A DNA stretch of 64,000 bases, from contig JAKGHH010000006.1 of NCBI GenBank assembly GCA_022828595.1, positions 10,478,633-10,542,632 on the forward strand. Reading direction: 5' to 3'. Below the pieces are notes generated by a model. The model ran no database searches. It was not told the origin of the DNA and was given only the letters and a program-made list of their open reading frames with translations. The DNA comes from Nelumbo lutea. Taxonomy: Eukaryota > Streptophyta > Magnoliopsida > Proteales > Nelumbonaceae. This document shows, piece after piece, positions 13,740 to 25,482 of the stretch (position 1 is its first letter; each line of letters starts with the position of its first letter). Position numbers and translations under genes: made by a program.

Positions 13740-14603
13740 GTGAGTCAGCCGCCGAGAACCCTCCAACTGCCTCGCACCTCAGACCTCCGAGACTACCTCA
13801 ATGACCGACAGGCCAAAAGGAACCGAGACACAGCCGGCCCATCCCACTACCGTGAAGACCAAGACAAAGCCAGGGTGTTTGTTGGCCAGCAGATCGCCAA
13901 CATACGAGCACAGATTGGTGCAATGAAGGACGAAATTCAGCGAGTCAAGGAGAGCCAAGCTAATGCCTCGGCCAGTCAGCACCCTTCCACCAGGATGGTC
14001 GCCTTCACCGCCGCCATCACCTTGGAACCTCTTTCACCTCATTTCAAAGCTCCCACGTTGGAGACTTACGATGGCACCTCGGACCCAGATAAACACCTGG
14101 AGAGATTCCAAGCACTCATGCTCCTGTATGGGTACTCCGATGCATTGAAGTGCCGAGCTTTCCAAGCGACCTTCAGGGGAGCAGCTCGACGATGATTTTT
14201 TGGGCTCCTACCCTATTCCATCAGCTCCTGGGACCAGTTCGCCCATCTCTTCCTCACCCACTTCATCAGCAGCCGGCGACACCAGAAGAGCATCGTCTCA
14301 CTCATGGTTGTCCAATAGCAACGTGGCGAGAGCCTACGGTCCTACATCGACCATTTCAAGAAAGAAAAAATGGAGATCCGCGACCTCGACCCCATGGTCT
14401 TCGTGCACGCAGCGATCCAAGGCCTCCTCCCCGAATTGACCCTTAAGAACTCTGTTGCCAAAACGCTGCCCAAAACCAAAGCAGAATTTATGGAGAAGTC
14501 ACTGAAGTATATCGCCACCGAAGAAGCCTCAACCGGAAAATGCCCAAGTGAAGAGGCCGGCATCGACATTGATGCCGATATTCACCATGCCCATCACCAA
14601 TGA
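13740..14603 (+). pseudogene. Frameshifted Ty3-type gag
   Basis: Two overlapping frames make one retrotransposon gag. 13740-14195 gives FKAPTLETYDGTSDPDKHLE and RAFQATFRGAAR, the usual plant Ty3 gag core. 14370-14603 continues with VFVHAAIQGLLPELTLKNSV and LPKTKAEFMEKSLKYI. A frame change near 14190, just after GAAR, and further stops break it. No zinc knuckle, protease or pol follows before the 3' LTR. An upstream ATG at 13492 in the leader (MAQLQAQ) hits a stop at once. Confidence 0.8.
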
Positions 14604-14699
14604 CGGGACAGTCGCGACGATGACCGCGATGACAGGAAGCAGCTCGGTGTTGTTGACACCGATCTCATCACCCCATCTCAATGGTTGTTGCCGTAGTTA

Positions 14700-15338
14700 G
14701 TCATCGTCATCACCACGGCCTCGGTTGCATCCGCAGGCTGAACCATGGGACGACAAGAGATTAACTTCGGCTGACTACACGCAGGGGTCAGTGCCCGACG
14801 CGGGACCAATGGCACGACCACACGCTACGAGCTCAATGGCCGCCCGCTCAAGGATGGATCACATCCTAACCGTCCACAACGTCCGCCATCAGGTGACCTC
14901 AAGTATAAATAGGGCATCACTCCCCCAAGGTATGGGAGGTTTTTTCTTTGGAACGACTTTTTAGGATCTAGACCCAAAACTTGCACTCTAGCTCCCCAGT
15001 TTTCATGTGATCTCATTCGCCCTCCCTACTATGCCTACTAACTTGACCATTGGAGTCTCCGTCTCAGGTCTTCACCCAAGGCCTTTGACGTTCCTTCCTT
15101 CGTAGGTTCTCGGCACTCCACGGATCCCACTGGTCCTCGGCCTTGGCCTTCTTCGGACAACACCGGTCCTCGGCCTTAGCCCTACTCAGACATCATTGAT
15201 CCTCAGCCTCAGCTCTACCTCGGTCGATCCTCAGTTGACTTCATTCGACTTTGGCCATAACGCACTTCGGACCTAACAAGTCCTCGTCTAAGAAGCGGAA
15301 CAAATTTACCTTGTTGTCCTCGGCCAATCCGAGCACCA
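14700..15338 (+). repeat. 3' LTR of gag-only element
   Basis: It aligns with the 5' LTR from about 14781 onward, including a TATA box at about 14904-14912. It carries an extra ~60 bases near 15185-15260 that the 5' LTR lacks. The left border is only approximate because the first ~80 bases have diverged. The right end is fixed by the ATAGG duplication. Confidence 0.7.
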
Positions 15339-15456
15339 ATAGGTGGGGTTTTAAAAAAGGGGCAATTTGGTAAAAAATAATAAGCTTTTTGTACAGTTCA
15401 CTGTTTTTTCAATTTTTTCAAAACGTATATGATTTTGATAAAAAATACAAATTGAT

Positions 15457-15729
15457 GATCCATTTGTTTTAGAGTCGGAATTGGAATTAAAATGTATTAG
15501 AATTGGAGTGGTTTATTTCTCTCACATGTTTTGTTCAAATTGAAATCAAAATCATAATCAAAATTGGTTGAAATGGATTTTCATTTCCATGGAATGGGAG
15601 GAAATGGCCATTCCCTCAAATGGGAGAATGCTATAATGAGAATGGGATTTTGATTCTGCCCAACAAAACATTTATTATGGGAGTGGGAATAGACTCCAGA
15701 TCCCTATTCCCACAAACCAAACAGACCTG
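15457..15729. mobile_element. MITE, family shared with 46407-46691
   Basis: The ends are imperfect inverted repeats: GATCCATTTGTTTTAGAG on the left, and AAACCAAACAGACCTGA on the right, which reverse-complements to TCAGGTCTGTTTGGTTT. The core TGGCCATTCCCTCAAATGGG is nearly identical to 46564-46583. It is non-coding. Confidence 0.6.
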
Positions 15730-16279
15730 AGTATTAATTAGAAGTAACTAACTCTCGTTGAAACTGATTTTTTTTCTGGGTGAAATTTAAACTAGGTTAT
15801 CTAATCAATTAAAAAAATCCACCGCAAATTACGCAATAAGCAAGTAGATGGAAATCATATTTATTGAAAACTGTAACTTAATTAAAAAGTTAAACAGGAG
15901 AAAGCAACATTATTTTAATAATATATGTTTAGCAGAGAGAGAGAGATTAGAGATGGGACGGCACTAGACAAAGATTAATGAATTTGTTTATGAGATAGTG
16001 GCAGAGTAACTAACATACAAGTTGACCATGATCAAGTGAAGTTACTTTTGCTTTTTGAATTTTGATTCATCTCAACCAAAGCTCCAGGAAAATGACAGGA
16101 GGACTGACTACTGACCAGTGAGTGAATCTTCAGGCTTCACACTTGGTAATTGGTTGGCTGGCTGCAATTGCACCATTAGAAAATTAAGGGATTTTTAGAC
16201 TGCAACCCCTGGAATTAAACAGTTAATTAATCTTTCATAATCTTCCTTTTGGAGTTGACTGAACACTGTTAAACATATG

Positions 16280-16347
16280 CAGATATGCTTACGTGGCATA
16301 CAACCAGCCTGCCTGTATGCCACATAAGCTAAGCATTGACATCTGTA
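16280..16347. repeat. Near-perfect stem-loop
   Basis: GCTTACGTGGCATACA (16287-16302) pairs with TGTATGCCACATAAGC (16314-16329), with one G-T wobble and an 11-base loop. Outer short arms CAGAT/ATCTG extend it. It may be a tiny foldback element. No terminator role is expected here. Confidence 0.55.
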
Positions 16348-17039
16348 ATTTCAAGCCCAATTGAAACTTGAAAGGATCGAAAATAGATTTTATTACTTTT
16401 AACATATTTTATCAGTAACTTATAATATTTTAACCAGTTTTTACTTTTTATTAATAATATTCGAATCGGATCGATTCGATCCGATCCGTTTATAGGTTGG
16501 GCGAACTCGAATCGAAGGTGGTTTAAGTAAAGCCTTAAGGACAGGAAATAGCTTTACAAGTTAGAGCTGATTTGACTTTTAGCCCATAGCAGAGGTGGGC
16601 CCACCTTGCCACTACCCACAGAAAATAGTGCTTAATAACATTAATTAATAAAAAAAGGAAATTCAAAAAAAAAAAGGAAAAATGGAAAATATCATAATCA
16701 TTTTAGTTCAGTCAGTGTTATGAAAATAAGAAGTCAATGGTTGACGTTTTTCTTCCCTTCTGTTTTTTTGTTCATTGTTTAATAAAATCAATAATTAATT
16801 GAAGATTAAAGGAGAAGGAAAAATTAAAGAAAGCATGAAAAGAAAAGAAAAGTGGCGAGTGGGGAGGAGGTATATTGTGTTTTTCTTGAGATGGGAGTAA
16901 TAATGAAAGAGGGAAGAGAGCAGTGACAATCAATGCAGACATGTTTGGATTGCCCATTGGAGTAATGGGAAGTTGATGGCAAGAAGGGTTCGCTTTTTTA
17001 ACTTTTAATTCGATTACAGAGGAAGTAGAGAAAGAAGGG

Positions 17040-18015
17040 AGAGAGGTTGGTGAAGGGGAAGAGGGATGGTTGGAGCCGTTTCTACCGCCGCTTTTTTTCT
17101 TTTCTTCAAGCCCCAGAGTTTTGATGTGGTTCCTTTCATTGATTGAATTCTAGGAGCTCGGGTTCAATGCTCTATCTCACTTTGCTGCAGTGTCTGAAGG
17201 GTTTGGGGGATTTCTGAACTTTTCTGGATCTGGGGTGCTTTCTGGATTTGAGTTTCAGGGCCTGGTATTTTTTCAATTAGGGACTTTCTCAGAATTTGGT
17301 GTTTCGGTCTTTGGTGTGGGTTGGGTTTTCGGGATCCTGTGGATATCTTGGGTTTTGCTTTAGATTTCTTTTTTCGTGGATTTTTGGGTGCGTACCGATC
17401 TCTGGTTTTCTGGTGGCTATTGTTGGGATGTCTGAAAAACTTGGACTTTGTGTGTTTTATAATCCAGGGGTATCTTTTCTTTTCCCCTTTCATTTTCTGT
17501 CTTGTTGATGATGTGGTCCGCTTTGAATTCGATCCTGAATTTTGGGTTCTTGGAGGAAGGAGGGGCTTAAATTAGGGTTTTGTCTGCTCGGGGGTTAAAG
17601 GTTGGTTGGGCTGATATCTCTCTTCGCTCTCTTTTTTCCTTTTGCATTTCTTTTGAACCGAGTCTTCGCATTCTAGTTATAGTTCTAAGCCTTAATGGAA
17701 GAATCTCTGGTTCCGTGTGTTTGAATATTTCGGATAAAATAGTGAAGGTCCCTCGGCCCGATTAAAGGTCGGACTGTCGCTGAATCTCTGCTATTTTCCC
17801 TCCTTGCGTTAGGGTTTTGATTTTTGAAAGCAGAGGTTTGATTTTGGGAAAGCTAAGATACCTTTTGCTTTCTGTTGGACCTGGTAGAGTTTGAAACCGA
17901 TTCTGCTTTGTTGGGAGTTTTGCTGAATGGGCTAAAGACTGGGTATCTCGGCTGAGCTTGGGCTGGTTTTCATTTTTGGGTTTCTCTCAGATTGGCTTAC
18001 CAGAAGGGAGCATTC
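17040..18015 (+). promoter_or_regulatory. Putative promoter/5' leader of the MOCOS-like gene
   Basis: This is T-rich, pyrimidine-tract sequence with GA-rich patches (about 17020-17070), typical of a plant 5' leader that may contain an intron. Several upstream ATGs open only short frames. No TATA box stands out. The transcription start cannot be placed by eye. Confidence 0.4.
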
Positions 18016-20838
18016 ATGCATCTTCAACTATGGAATCCTATATCCAACTGTGCGGCCCGAATCCTGGAGAGGAAGAGCAGACGGAGAGATGGTTCGGGTT
18101 CAACTGAGGAAGACAGACGGAAGCCTTCAATTCTCCGGCAGGTGCTGGAAAACAAACTCAGAGAAGCGCTCGAAGAAGCATCGGAAGATGGGTCCCTTTT
18201 TAAATCCCAAAACGTGGATTCTGAGTCATTCTCCAATCAAGATGGGAGTTTTGGGAGGTCAAGGTCCCTTGCTAGGCTCCATGCCCAGAGGGAATTCCTC
18301 CGTGCCACCTTCCTTGCTGCTGAGCGGACCTTCGAAACCGAAGAGTCCATTCCTGACTTCCATGAATCCTTCTCCAAGTTCCTCACTATGTACCCAAAGT
18401 TCCAATCCTCTGAGAAGATTGACCAACTAAGGACGGATGAGTACGGACACCTCTCTGATCAGTTTGCCAAGGTATGTCTCGATTACTGTGGTTTTGGGCT
18501 CTTCTCTTACCTTCAGACTTTTCAGTATTGGGACTCTTGTGCCTTTAGCTTGTCTGAAATAACTGCAAACTTAAGCAACCATGCTCTATATGGAGGTGCC
18601 GAGAAAGGCACAACGGAAAACGATATAAAATCAAGGATCATGGATTATTTGAACATTCCCGAGAATGAATACGGCCTTGTTTTCACTGTCAGCAGAGGAT
18701 CTGCATTTAAATTGCTAGCTGAATCATACCCTTTTCAAACGAACAAGAAGTTGTTAACTATGTTTGATTACGAGAGCCAGTCTGTTAGCTGGATGGCTCA
18801 GAGTGCAAAAGAGAAAGGTGCGAAGATTTACAGTGCATGGTTTAAATGGCCAACCCTGAAACTCTGCTCCATGGAACTGAGAAAGCGAATCTCTAACAAG
18901 AGGAGGAGAAAGAAGGATTCTGCCGTTGGCCTTTTTGTGTTTCCTGTTCAGTCTAGGGTGACCGGAGCTAAGTATTCTTACCAGTGGATGGCACTTGCCC
19001 AGCAGAATAACTGGCATGTCTTACTTGATGCTGGTTCATTAGGCCCCAAGGACATGGACTCACTTGGTTTATCACTCTTTCGGCCAGATTTCATTATAAC
19101 GTCCTTTTACAGGGTGTTTGGGGCTGACCCAACTGGGTTCGGATGCCTTCTCATCAAGAAATCTGTAATGGGAAGTCTGCAAAACCAGTGTAGCTGCACT
19201 GGGTCTGGAATGGTGAGGATAGTTTCAGTTTTCCCACAATATCTTAGTGATTCTATGGATGGTCTTGATGGATTGACTGGAATTGAGGATGACAGGATTG
19301 AGGAGAATGAAGATTTGACACTTGAAATTCGTCAGGGATCACAGTTGCCTGCTTTTTCTGGTGCATTTACTTCTTCCCAGGTGAGGGATATTTTTGAGAC
19401 TGAAATGGATCAAGATAACAGCTCTGACAGGGATGGTGCAAGCACAATATTTGAAGAATCTGAGAGCATTTCAGTTGGGGAGGTCATGAAGAGCCCAGTT
19501 TTCAGTGAAGATGAATCTTTTGACAACTCATTCTGGATCGATTTGGGTCAGAGCCCATTTGGATCTGACAATTCAGGTCAGTTGAGAAAATCAAAATTTG
19601 GATCTCCCTTGCCTCCTTCATGGTTTACCGGCAGGAAAAACCATATGCTGTTCTCTCCCAAACAAGCACCAAAGATATCTAGAAGCCCAATCTATGATGG
19701 CAGGCAGGTAAACCTTAGACCACATGAAGATCATGTGCTATCTTTTGATGCAGCTGTATTATCAGTCTCACAGGAACTGGACCGTGTTAAGGAGGTGCCT
19801 GAAGAAGAGCAGTTTGCAGAAACGGATTCCATGTCACAAAACAGTGGAAAGGTTGCAGATTTCGAGCATGCTAGGGTAATGCAGAAAGAAGATGAGATCA
19901 GAGAAGAATCAACTTTGACTGGTTCGAAGTTGAGTTCTGTAGCAAATGGATCTGGGCTTCAGCATGGTAGCCTTAATGGCTCGATGTCTGAAATATGCCC
20001 ACAGACAAAAGAAAGTGCTATAAGGAGGGAGACAGAAGGTGAGTTTAGATTACTTGGACGAAGAGAAGGTAACAGGTTTGCTGGAGGTAGATTTTTTGGT
20101 TTGGAAGAGAAGGAAAGAGTTACAAGCATGGGCCAGAGTGTGTCCTTCAGCATGGAGGACAACCCCAGAGAACGATTGAGCCATACTCTGGAGCCTGGGG
20201 AGGTTTCTGTGACTAGCCTTGGTGATGAAGAGTCCACCAGCGATGGAGATGGGGATGCGCAAGAGTGGGACAGAAGAGAGCCCGAAATAGTGTGCAGGCA
20301 TCTTGACCATGTGAACATGTTGGGTCTCAACATAACTACTCTCAGACTCAGATATCTTATAAATTGGCTTGTTACCTCACTACTCCAACTTAGATTACCT
20401 AGTTCAGATGGGAGCACGGGACTGCCTCTTGTTCACATTTATGGCCCAAAAATTAAATACGAAAGAGGTCCAGCTGTAGCGTTCAATTTGAGGGACAGTA
20501 ACGGTGGGCTAATCAACCCAGAAATTGTTCAGAAGCTAGCAGAGAAAAATGGTATATCTCTGGGCATTGGCTTCCTTAGTCATATAAAGATTGCTGATAG
20601 CCCAAAAAATCATTGTGGAACATTGAATCTTGAAGACACTGCCTTGTGTAGTGCAGTAGCAAATGGCCACCTTGAAAGCAAAAATGCCTCCATCCGTGTT
20701 GAAGTTGTTACAGCATCTCTGGGATTTCTTACCAACTTTGAAGATGTGTATAAGATGTGGGCTTTTATAGCTAAGTTTCTTAATCCATCATTTGCAGAGG
20801 AGAGACTACCAACTGTTCCAGAGGGTTCAGAAACATAA
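18016..20838 (+). CDS. MOCOS-like PLP-fold protein
   Basis: The reading frame is uninterrupted and intron-free, 940 residues long. The ATG at 18016 ([10 protein letters not shown]) is chosen because plant homologues begin this way; the frame is open a few codons further upstream but from a TTG. Residues about 140-410 hold the aminotransferase class V-like fold related to molybdenum cofactor sulfurase: [59 protein letters not shown] and [17 protein letters not shown]. An acidic, serine-rich linker (about 430-755) follows. A conserved C-terminal block begins near 757 ([21 protein letters not shown]). No MOSC domain is seen, unlike ABA3-type sulfurases. The position that holds the PLP lysine in true sulfurases is Arg366. 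The family (Arabidopsis relatives At4g37100, At2g23520 and At5g66950, named from memory) has no established reaction, so cofactor sulfuration should not be assumed. Confidence 0.93.
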   Translation: MHLQLWNPISNCAARILERKSRRRDGSGSTEEDRRKPSILRQVLENKLREALEEASEDGSLFKSQNVDSESFSNQDGSFGRSRSLARLHAQREFLRATFLAAERTFETEESIPDFHESFSKFLTMYPKFQSSEKIDQLRTDEYGHLSDQFAKVCLDYCGFGLFSYLQTFQYWDSCAFSLSEITANLSNHALYGGAEKGTTENDIKSRIMDYLNIPENEYGLVFTVSRGSAFKLLAESYPFQTNKKLLTMFDYESQSVSWMAQSAKEKGAKIYSAWFKWPTLKLCSMELRKRISNKRRRKKDSAVGLFVFPVQSRVTGAKYSYQWMALAQQNNWHVLLDAGSLGPKDMDSLGLSLFRPDFIITSFYRVFGADPTGFGCLLIKKSVMGSLQNQCSCTGSGMVRIVSVFPQYLSDSMDGLDGLTGIEDDRIEENEDLTLEIRQGSQLPAFSGAFTSSQVRDIFETEMDQDNSSDRDGASTIFEESESISVGEVMKSPVFSEDESFDNSFWIDLGQSPFGSDNSGQLRKSKFGSPLPPSWFTGRKNHMLFSPKQAPKISRSPIYDGRQVNLRPHEDHVLSFDAAVLSVSQELDRVKEVPEEEQFAETDSMSQNSGKVADFEHARVMQKEDEIREESTLTGSKLSSVANGSGLQHGSLNGSMSEICPQTKESAIRRETEGEFRLLGRREGNRFAGGRFFGLEEKERVTSMGQSVSFSMEDNPRERLSHTLEPGEVSVTSLGDEESTSDGDGDAQEWDRREPEIVCRHLDHVNMLGLNITTLRLRYLINWLVTSLLQLRLPSSDGSTGLPLVHIYGPKIKYERGPAVAFNLRDSNGGLINPEIVQKLAEKNGISLGIGFLSHIKIADSPKNHCGTLNLEDTALCSAVANGHLESKNASIRVEVVTASLGFLTNFEDVYKMWAFIAKFLNPSFAEERLPTVPEGSET

Positions 20839-21300
20839 TATTTTCTATGTGAATGTCTTTGTCGCAAGTTCAAAGGAAGATGGACTCCTTTGCTGCCTTT
20901 TGCAGCACCCTCCTCGCAGTTGCAGAACTTGGACATATATGATCCTTATTGTTTGGAGTCTACTTTCCGGGAGTTGGGGTGTGAGATACATAAGCTGAGT
21001 CTATTTCTTTTAATTCTTCCTTGAGAGGTTTTCCATCAAAGCGGGTGAATTTGTTTATTCTTGTTTTGTTTTCCCATTTCCTTGGAATGTATTTTCCCTC
21101 CCTTCTGGGTTCATGTAGATTTTGCTTTAAAAATTTGAATCATTTCAGGAGCCATTTAGAACTCCAAGCAGAATTGTAATTGGCCGAATACTACTTCTTC
21201 TTCTAAGTTACAGTTCTACTTAGTATTCCCATCTTTTTTCAGTCATAAAACTGGATATATTGTGTTTGCTTTTTCTTTACCCTCCAGGCCTCCACCAATG
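20839..21300 (+). other. 3' flank of MOCOS-like gene
   Basis: Presumed 3' UTR and downstream sequence, T-rich. There is no second gene and no clear AATAAA near the stop. Confidence 0.4.
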
Positions 21301-21305
21301 ACGTA

Positions 21306-21450
21306 GGCTGTATTTGGTTTGAAGGAAAAGATAGGGAAATGAACATTTATCAAAAACAAAAGGGAAATGAAGGGAAAAGTGAGGAAACTAATACAAAGTT
21401 CGTATAGGTTTCACTTCCTTTCCGTACATTTTCCTTCAAACCAAACGGGG
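21306..21450. mobile_element. Short TIR MITE (145 bp)
   Basis: The left end is GGCTGTATTTGGTTTGAAGG. The right end TTTTCCTTCAAACCAAACGG reverse-complements to CCGTTTGGTTTGAAGGAAAA. The inverted repeats are about 20 bases. It is related to the element at 23690. Confidence 0.75.
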
Positions 21451-21599
21451 GTGGGGGGTCATAAAGAAAGTGGGCTGGAACTTTCAGAAAATTTCCCCTT
21501 ATTTTTGGTAGTGGTGTGGGGATGATTTCTATTTCTGCAATGGGTGATTTTCTATTAATCATCCAAACTCTTTCACTCCGCAGATGCGATAGTGGAAAC

Positions 21600-23100
21600 T
21601 GATATAAGCAGTCCTGATTGATGATTAAGTACTTGTTAAAAGTACTTGTGAATGTTTGATGATTAAGTACTTGTTAAAAGAACAAGTACTTGTTAGAAGT
21701 ACTTGTTTTAACAATTTTTAGGCTGTATGATAACCCACTTTTTCAAATCACTTATTATGTTTTTAAGTATTTATTGGAGTGAAAATGTTTGGTAAGATAT
21801 TTTTCAATAAGTGCTTATATTTACTATTCATCTCATACTTATTCCTTTTCTTCCCAGAAATTTACTATTCTCCACATTCCACTATTCCATCCTCGAACAG
21901 TCCTAACCAATAATGATAAATGCAAATCAAATAATTTCTAACCAACTTTCCCTTGACCAATAGATAACAACGATCAAACAATTGAAGCAACAATTGCACT
22001 GCCAATCAACACCGCTCTATGAGACATGAGGCCACTGAAATTACTTATTAGATAACTAAATTCCACTCACAAAACCAACAATCGGTGATAAAAAAGACCG
22101 AAGAGCATGGAAATTCGACTATGGGAAGAAGAGCTGTGTAGCGAAAAAAAATCCCTTTACTTTAAAAAAATAGAAAAATGGGAGTTTGCAAAAACAGTGT
22201 TGGAGCTGCAAAAGAAAATGATAGAAACTTAACTCTTATTCTCCACCTAAATCCCGTGATTTGTATAACCATCAGGCATTGAACACATGAAACACGTAGA
22301 TCAATACATAAGCCCTAACACGAAATTTCCTGCAGAATCTTGTACAAATACCAGCTTGAAAGCAACAACAGCACAAAAAATCAAACCTATTTTCTTCATA
22401 AATAAAAAGAAAAGGGAATTGAATAAAAAATTGGAAACTCACCGATGCTCTGAGGAAGAAGGAAAACAGGAAAAAAAACAAAAAATAAAATATAAAATGA
22501 GATTTACTTGAAAACATTTGGAAACCCAGCAGACGAAAAAGGCTACAGCAGTGGTCGGTTATTCTTCTATGAAGTCGAAAGAAGCAACTCAGAAGTTGCG
22601 GCAATGACTCAGCCATCTCTCTCTCTCTCCCCATCGGCTGTATTATACACCCAATTCTGCCGGCAAGAACAACTGTATTATACCGAGAACGGTGTTAGAC
22701 TTGTAAGAACGGCTGTATTATACACCCAACTCTCTTGGCTGGCTTTTGTTCACCGTTGAATGTTACCGGTGGATCAGCAACCAAGTTCCACCACTGCATG
22801 TTGTAGGGTTTCGAATGGAAGAAGATGATAAACTCGAATGGGGTTAGTTTTATCATTAAAAGAAAAAAAAAAAAAAAAAAACAGGGACAGGTTAGTCCCA
22901 TTTGAATGAATAAGTAAGGAAAAGAAAGTCATATCCATGTCACTTTTTTAAAAAAATATTTTTTTAATAATAAATACTTCTTACTCTCTTTTTTAATAAA
23001 TACCCATAAATATTTAAAAACCACTTATTTTTTTAAAAACCATAAATATTTAAAAAAATACGAGCAACTACCTACCAAAGAATGGTATTAGCTATACCAT
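21600..23100. other. Repeat-rich stretch, possible non-autonomous DNA element
   Basis: The left part has nested short repeats (AAGTACTTGTTA four times within 21625-21705). The right part (22940-23060) has A/T-rich sequence that loosely mirrors 21725-21775 (cacttatt, aaatactt). A 17-base line CTGTATTATACACCCAA occurs at about 22638 and 22711. No protein family is recognisable. Element ends are not certain. Confidence 0.35.
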
Positions 23101-23104
23101 ATAG

Positions 23105-23580
23105 GTGGATTAATGTGGGAAGGCTCGTATGGTAGCAGGGAGGGCGCATTACTGTACTATGTCATCCTGTGTTATTTCCAGCTCCACCACAACCAGCCAA
23201 AGAGCATCTTGACCTCCATCCTGTGTTATCTTTACTGTTCAGAAGAAAAGATGGTCTACCACTTGTTCTTACCTTGCAGGACTGCCAATTTCATGTGGAA
23301 GTATTATTTCTTTCTTTTTGGAATGAGTGTGTTTAGAGCTGTTCTGCTCATGGCCAAGAACTAACGGTTGCAAGAAAGCAATGATTGTGGGGAGCTGTAT
23401 CCCTTTGCAGTCTGCTGGGTTATTTGGAATGAAAGAAACACGAGACTATTTGAGAATAAACATAAGAATATTGATAGGCTGATATCTATGATTGAGAATT
23501 TGGTGTCGGATTGGATTCTAGTGCATCAAGAATTTCATCACACTAGCAGAGCAGAATTGGGAGAGAACTTCTAGAATATT
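23105..23580 (+). pseudogene. LINE ORF2 3' scrap (zf-RVT region)
   Basis: Two frames (23113-23364 and 23368-23574) together match the C-terminal zf-RVT part of plant L1-type ORF2: the line VYHLFLPCRTANFMWKYYF followed by PFAVCWVIWNERNTRLFENK. One stop lies between them. Everything upstream of the zinc-finger part is missing, consistent with a 5'-truncated, decayed insertion. Confidence 0.75.
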
Positions 23581-23689
23581 CTTGAGTTAGAGACTTGTAA
23601 TTTTGATTACTTTTTTGTCTCTTCAATTGTCTCGTGTATTTTGGCTTTTTTTTTGGTTAAGGCTGTGGTGGGGTGTTATCTTGACAATA

Positions 23690-23811
23690 GGCTGTGTTTG
23701 GTTTGAAGGAAAAAAAGTAGCGAATGGAAGGGAAAGGTAAGGAAATCTTGTGTAGGTTTCTTTGCCTTTTCCTTTCTTTCCCTACCTTTTCCTTACAAAC
23801 CAAACACAGTC
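23690..23811. mobile_element. Short TIR MITE (122 bp)
   Basis: The left end is GGCTGTGTTTGGTTTGAAGG. The right end CCTTACAAACCAAACACAGTC reverse-complements to GACTGTGTTTGGTTTG. The flanks ATA and TTA fit a 3-base PIF/Harbinger-type target only imperfectly. Confidence 0.75.
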
Positions 23812-24743
23812 TTAATGAAAATTTTATTTTATTTCTTCAAAATGATGTATGTTTTTTACTCTGGTGTGTAGTAACGTGTAGCTGTCAATTTTCCTCTTTT
23901 GGTAATTTAAACTGATTTTTTACAAAAACTACAATAGAGACTGGAGAAAAGAGAGATCCATAATGCTACATTCCTAATATGGAGGGTGCTTTCCCTCATT
24001 CTCCTTTCTCAACAACTATTACTTGGCCACGCCCATTGAGTTACTTTTATCATGAGAAAATTAAATTCTATTTTCTGCTTTGGGTTTAAGGGTATATCAT
24101 ATTGTAGAAAAGCTTAGGTGGGTTCTCTCCTAAAGCACTCTGGAGTCTGAACTAGAACATGACCAGGACCAAAAATAGATGTGGTAGTAAAGTCTTTTAG
24201 ACATTGTAGGTTGCATTCTTTCTTTACATTAAAAAGAAAACCATTACCCAAGGTTGGTTCCAGCCATCTAGGGTCTTAAGAGGGTTGAATTGGATACAGA
24301 CATACCATTTGGATGGCCTGAGTATATCATGATCATCCAAACAGAATTGTTCTGCATGAAGTTTCCAACAGTTTGATTAAAGGGGTTAAAGTAGTGCCTA
24401 TTCTCTTATTTTAGGCCCTTTTTTTTCTCTCTTTGTGATTGTGAAGATGCTGGCGGTTGACGGTGTTAACCAATTTGTTGGTAAGGTCATTCACTGGTTG
24501 CAACAGAGACTTGGGATCCTATCATTGCCTTCACCTCGACTAATCTTCCTAGCAGGCATTTCTTTCTAGATTTGTGCAATGATTGGCTATAAGTTCATCC
24601 TCTTCAACTATTGGGCATATATTAATGCTACTTTTATTTTAATTCCAAATCAACTTTTTAGCTCATCTAAATAGTAGCATTCTAATGCCTAATTCTATTT
24701 CTTTGAATTCCAATTCCTACCAATTTAAGGATTTGGGATCATT

Positions 24744-25482
24744 GTTTTAAAAGGCTTAAGCCTTGAGGCGAGGCATACAGATTTTGTCTCAAGGCTTAAG
24801 CCTCACAAATTTGATGGGTGAAGCTTAAGCCTTTGTCAGAATGAGGTGTAAGCTCAAGCCCCAAGGCATGAGGCATAGCTTGAGGCGTAAGCCTCAAGTA
24901 TCAATGATTAATGATTTAATGCAAAAAGTGTATTTTTATAATTTAAAATATATAGAAAAAACACTTCCACAATTATAGGCCAAATAAAAAAAAAAGTAAA
25001 AATGAAAAACAATAAGGAAAATCAAATTCTATTAGTTTTTCTTAGTGTTCTAAGAGAGTTCAATGCAAAAAGGACTAATCAAGTTATTAATTTCTTTTGG
25101 AATTTGGATAAATTAAGTGAGGTTTTTCTTATTATTCTAGATGTAGTGTCCCAAGTTTGTTATTTTTCTCATAATAGTAATAATAATAATAATAATTGTT
25201 AGTTGTTTCCTTTCTTCCAAATTATTTTTTACAAGAAATATAAAATGTTCATAATTGTTAGTTGATTAATTATTAGTTTATTTAATGCTTAAATGCCAAA
25301 ACTTATTACTTATAAACTTGTAGTTTATGGATATGTGTACTTTCTATCATTTTAATTTAGTATATTGTATGTTATTTTCATCAATGTACAAATTTTAATT
25401 AAATTTTTTCTTAAGCTTTGAGGCTTATGCCTTGCAAGGCTTTGAGGTTTACGCCTCAACTATGCCTTTAGCCTTTTAAAAC
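24744..25482. mobile_element. 739-bp element with long subterminal inverted repeats
   Basis: The ends GTTTTAAAAGGCTTAAGCC and GCCTTTAGCCTTTTAAAAC are inverted. The ~150 bases inside each end are packed with AAGCCTCA/TGAGGCTT motifs (24753-24900, 25415-25480). The interior is AT-rich and non-coding. Dense subterminal motifs are typical of hAT or Mutator-like non-autonomous elements. The target duplication is not clear. Confidence 0.6.

Larger units (their letters stand above)
12835..15343 (+). mobile_element. Gag-only Ty3-type LTR element with TSD ATAGG
   Basis: Two LTRs flank a short interior coding only for gag. The target duplication ATAGG lies at 12835-12839 and 15339-15343. It gives canonical LTR ends, TG at 12840 and CA at 15337-15338. 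The primer-binding region after the 5' LTR (TTGGCGTTGTCTATGGGAAC, about 13448-13467) is the kind used by plant Ty3/gypsy Tat-like elements. Reverse transcriptase and integrase are absent, so the element fits the TR-GAG class of non-autonomous elements. Composition is much richer in GC than the flanks. Confidence 0.8.

Noticed and set aside
16450..16500. Regulatory palindrome GGATCGATTCGATCC
   Set aside because: Simple GATC/GATTC repetition; no evidence for a binding site.
19959..20417. 152-codon minus-strand frame
   Set aside because: Lies wholly within the MOCOS-like gene and has no homology I recognise.
22272..22634. Minus-strand hydrophobic frame
   Set aside because: Phe-rich translation of A-rich DNA, no family, sits in repeat-like sequence.
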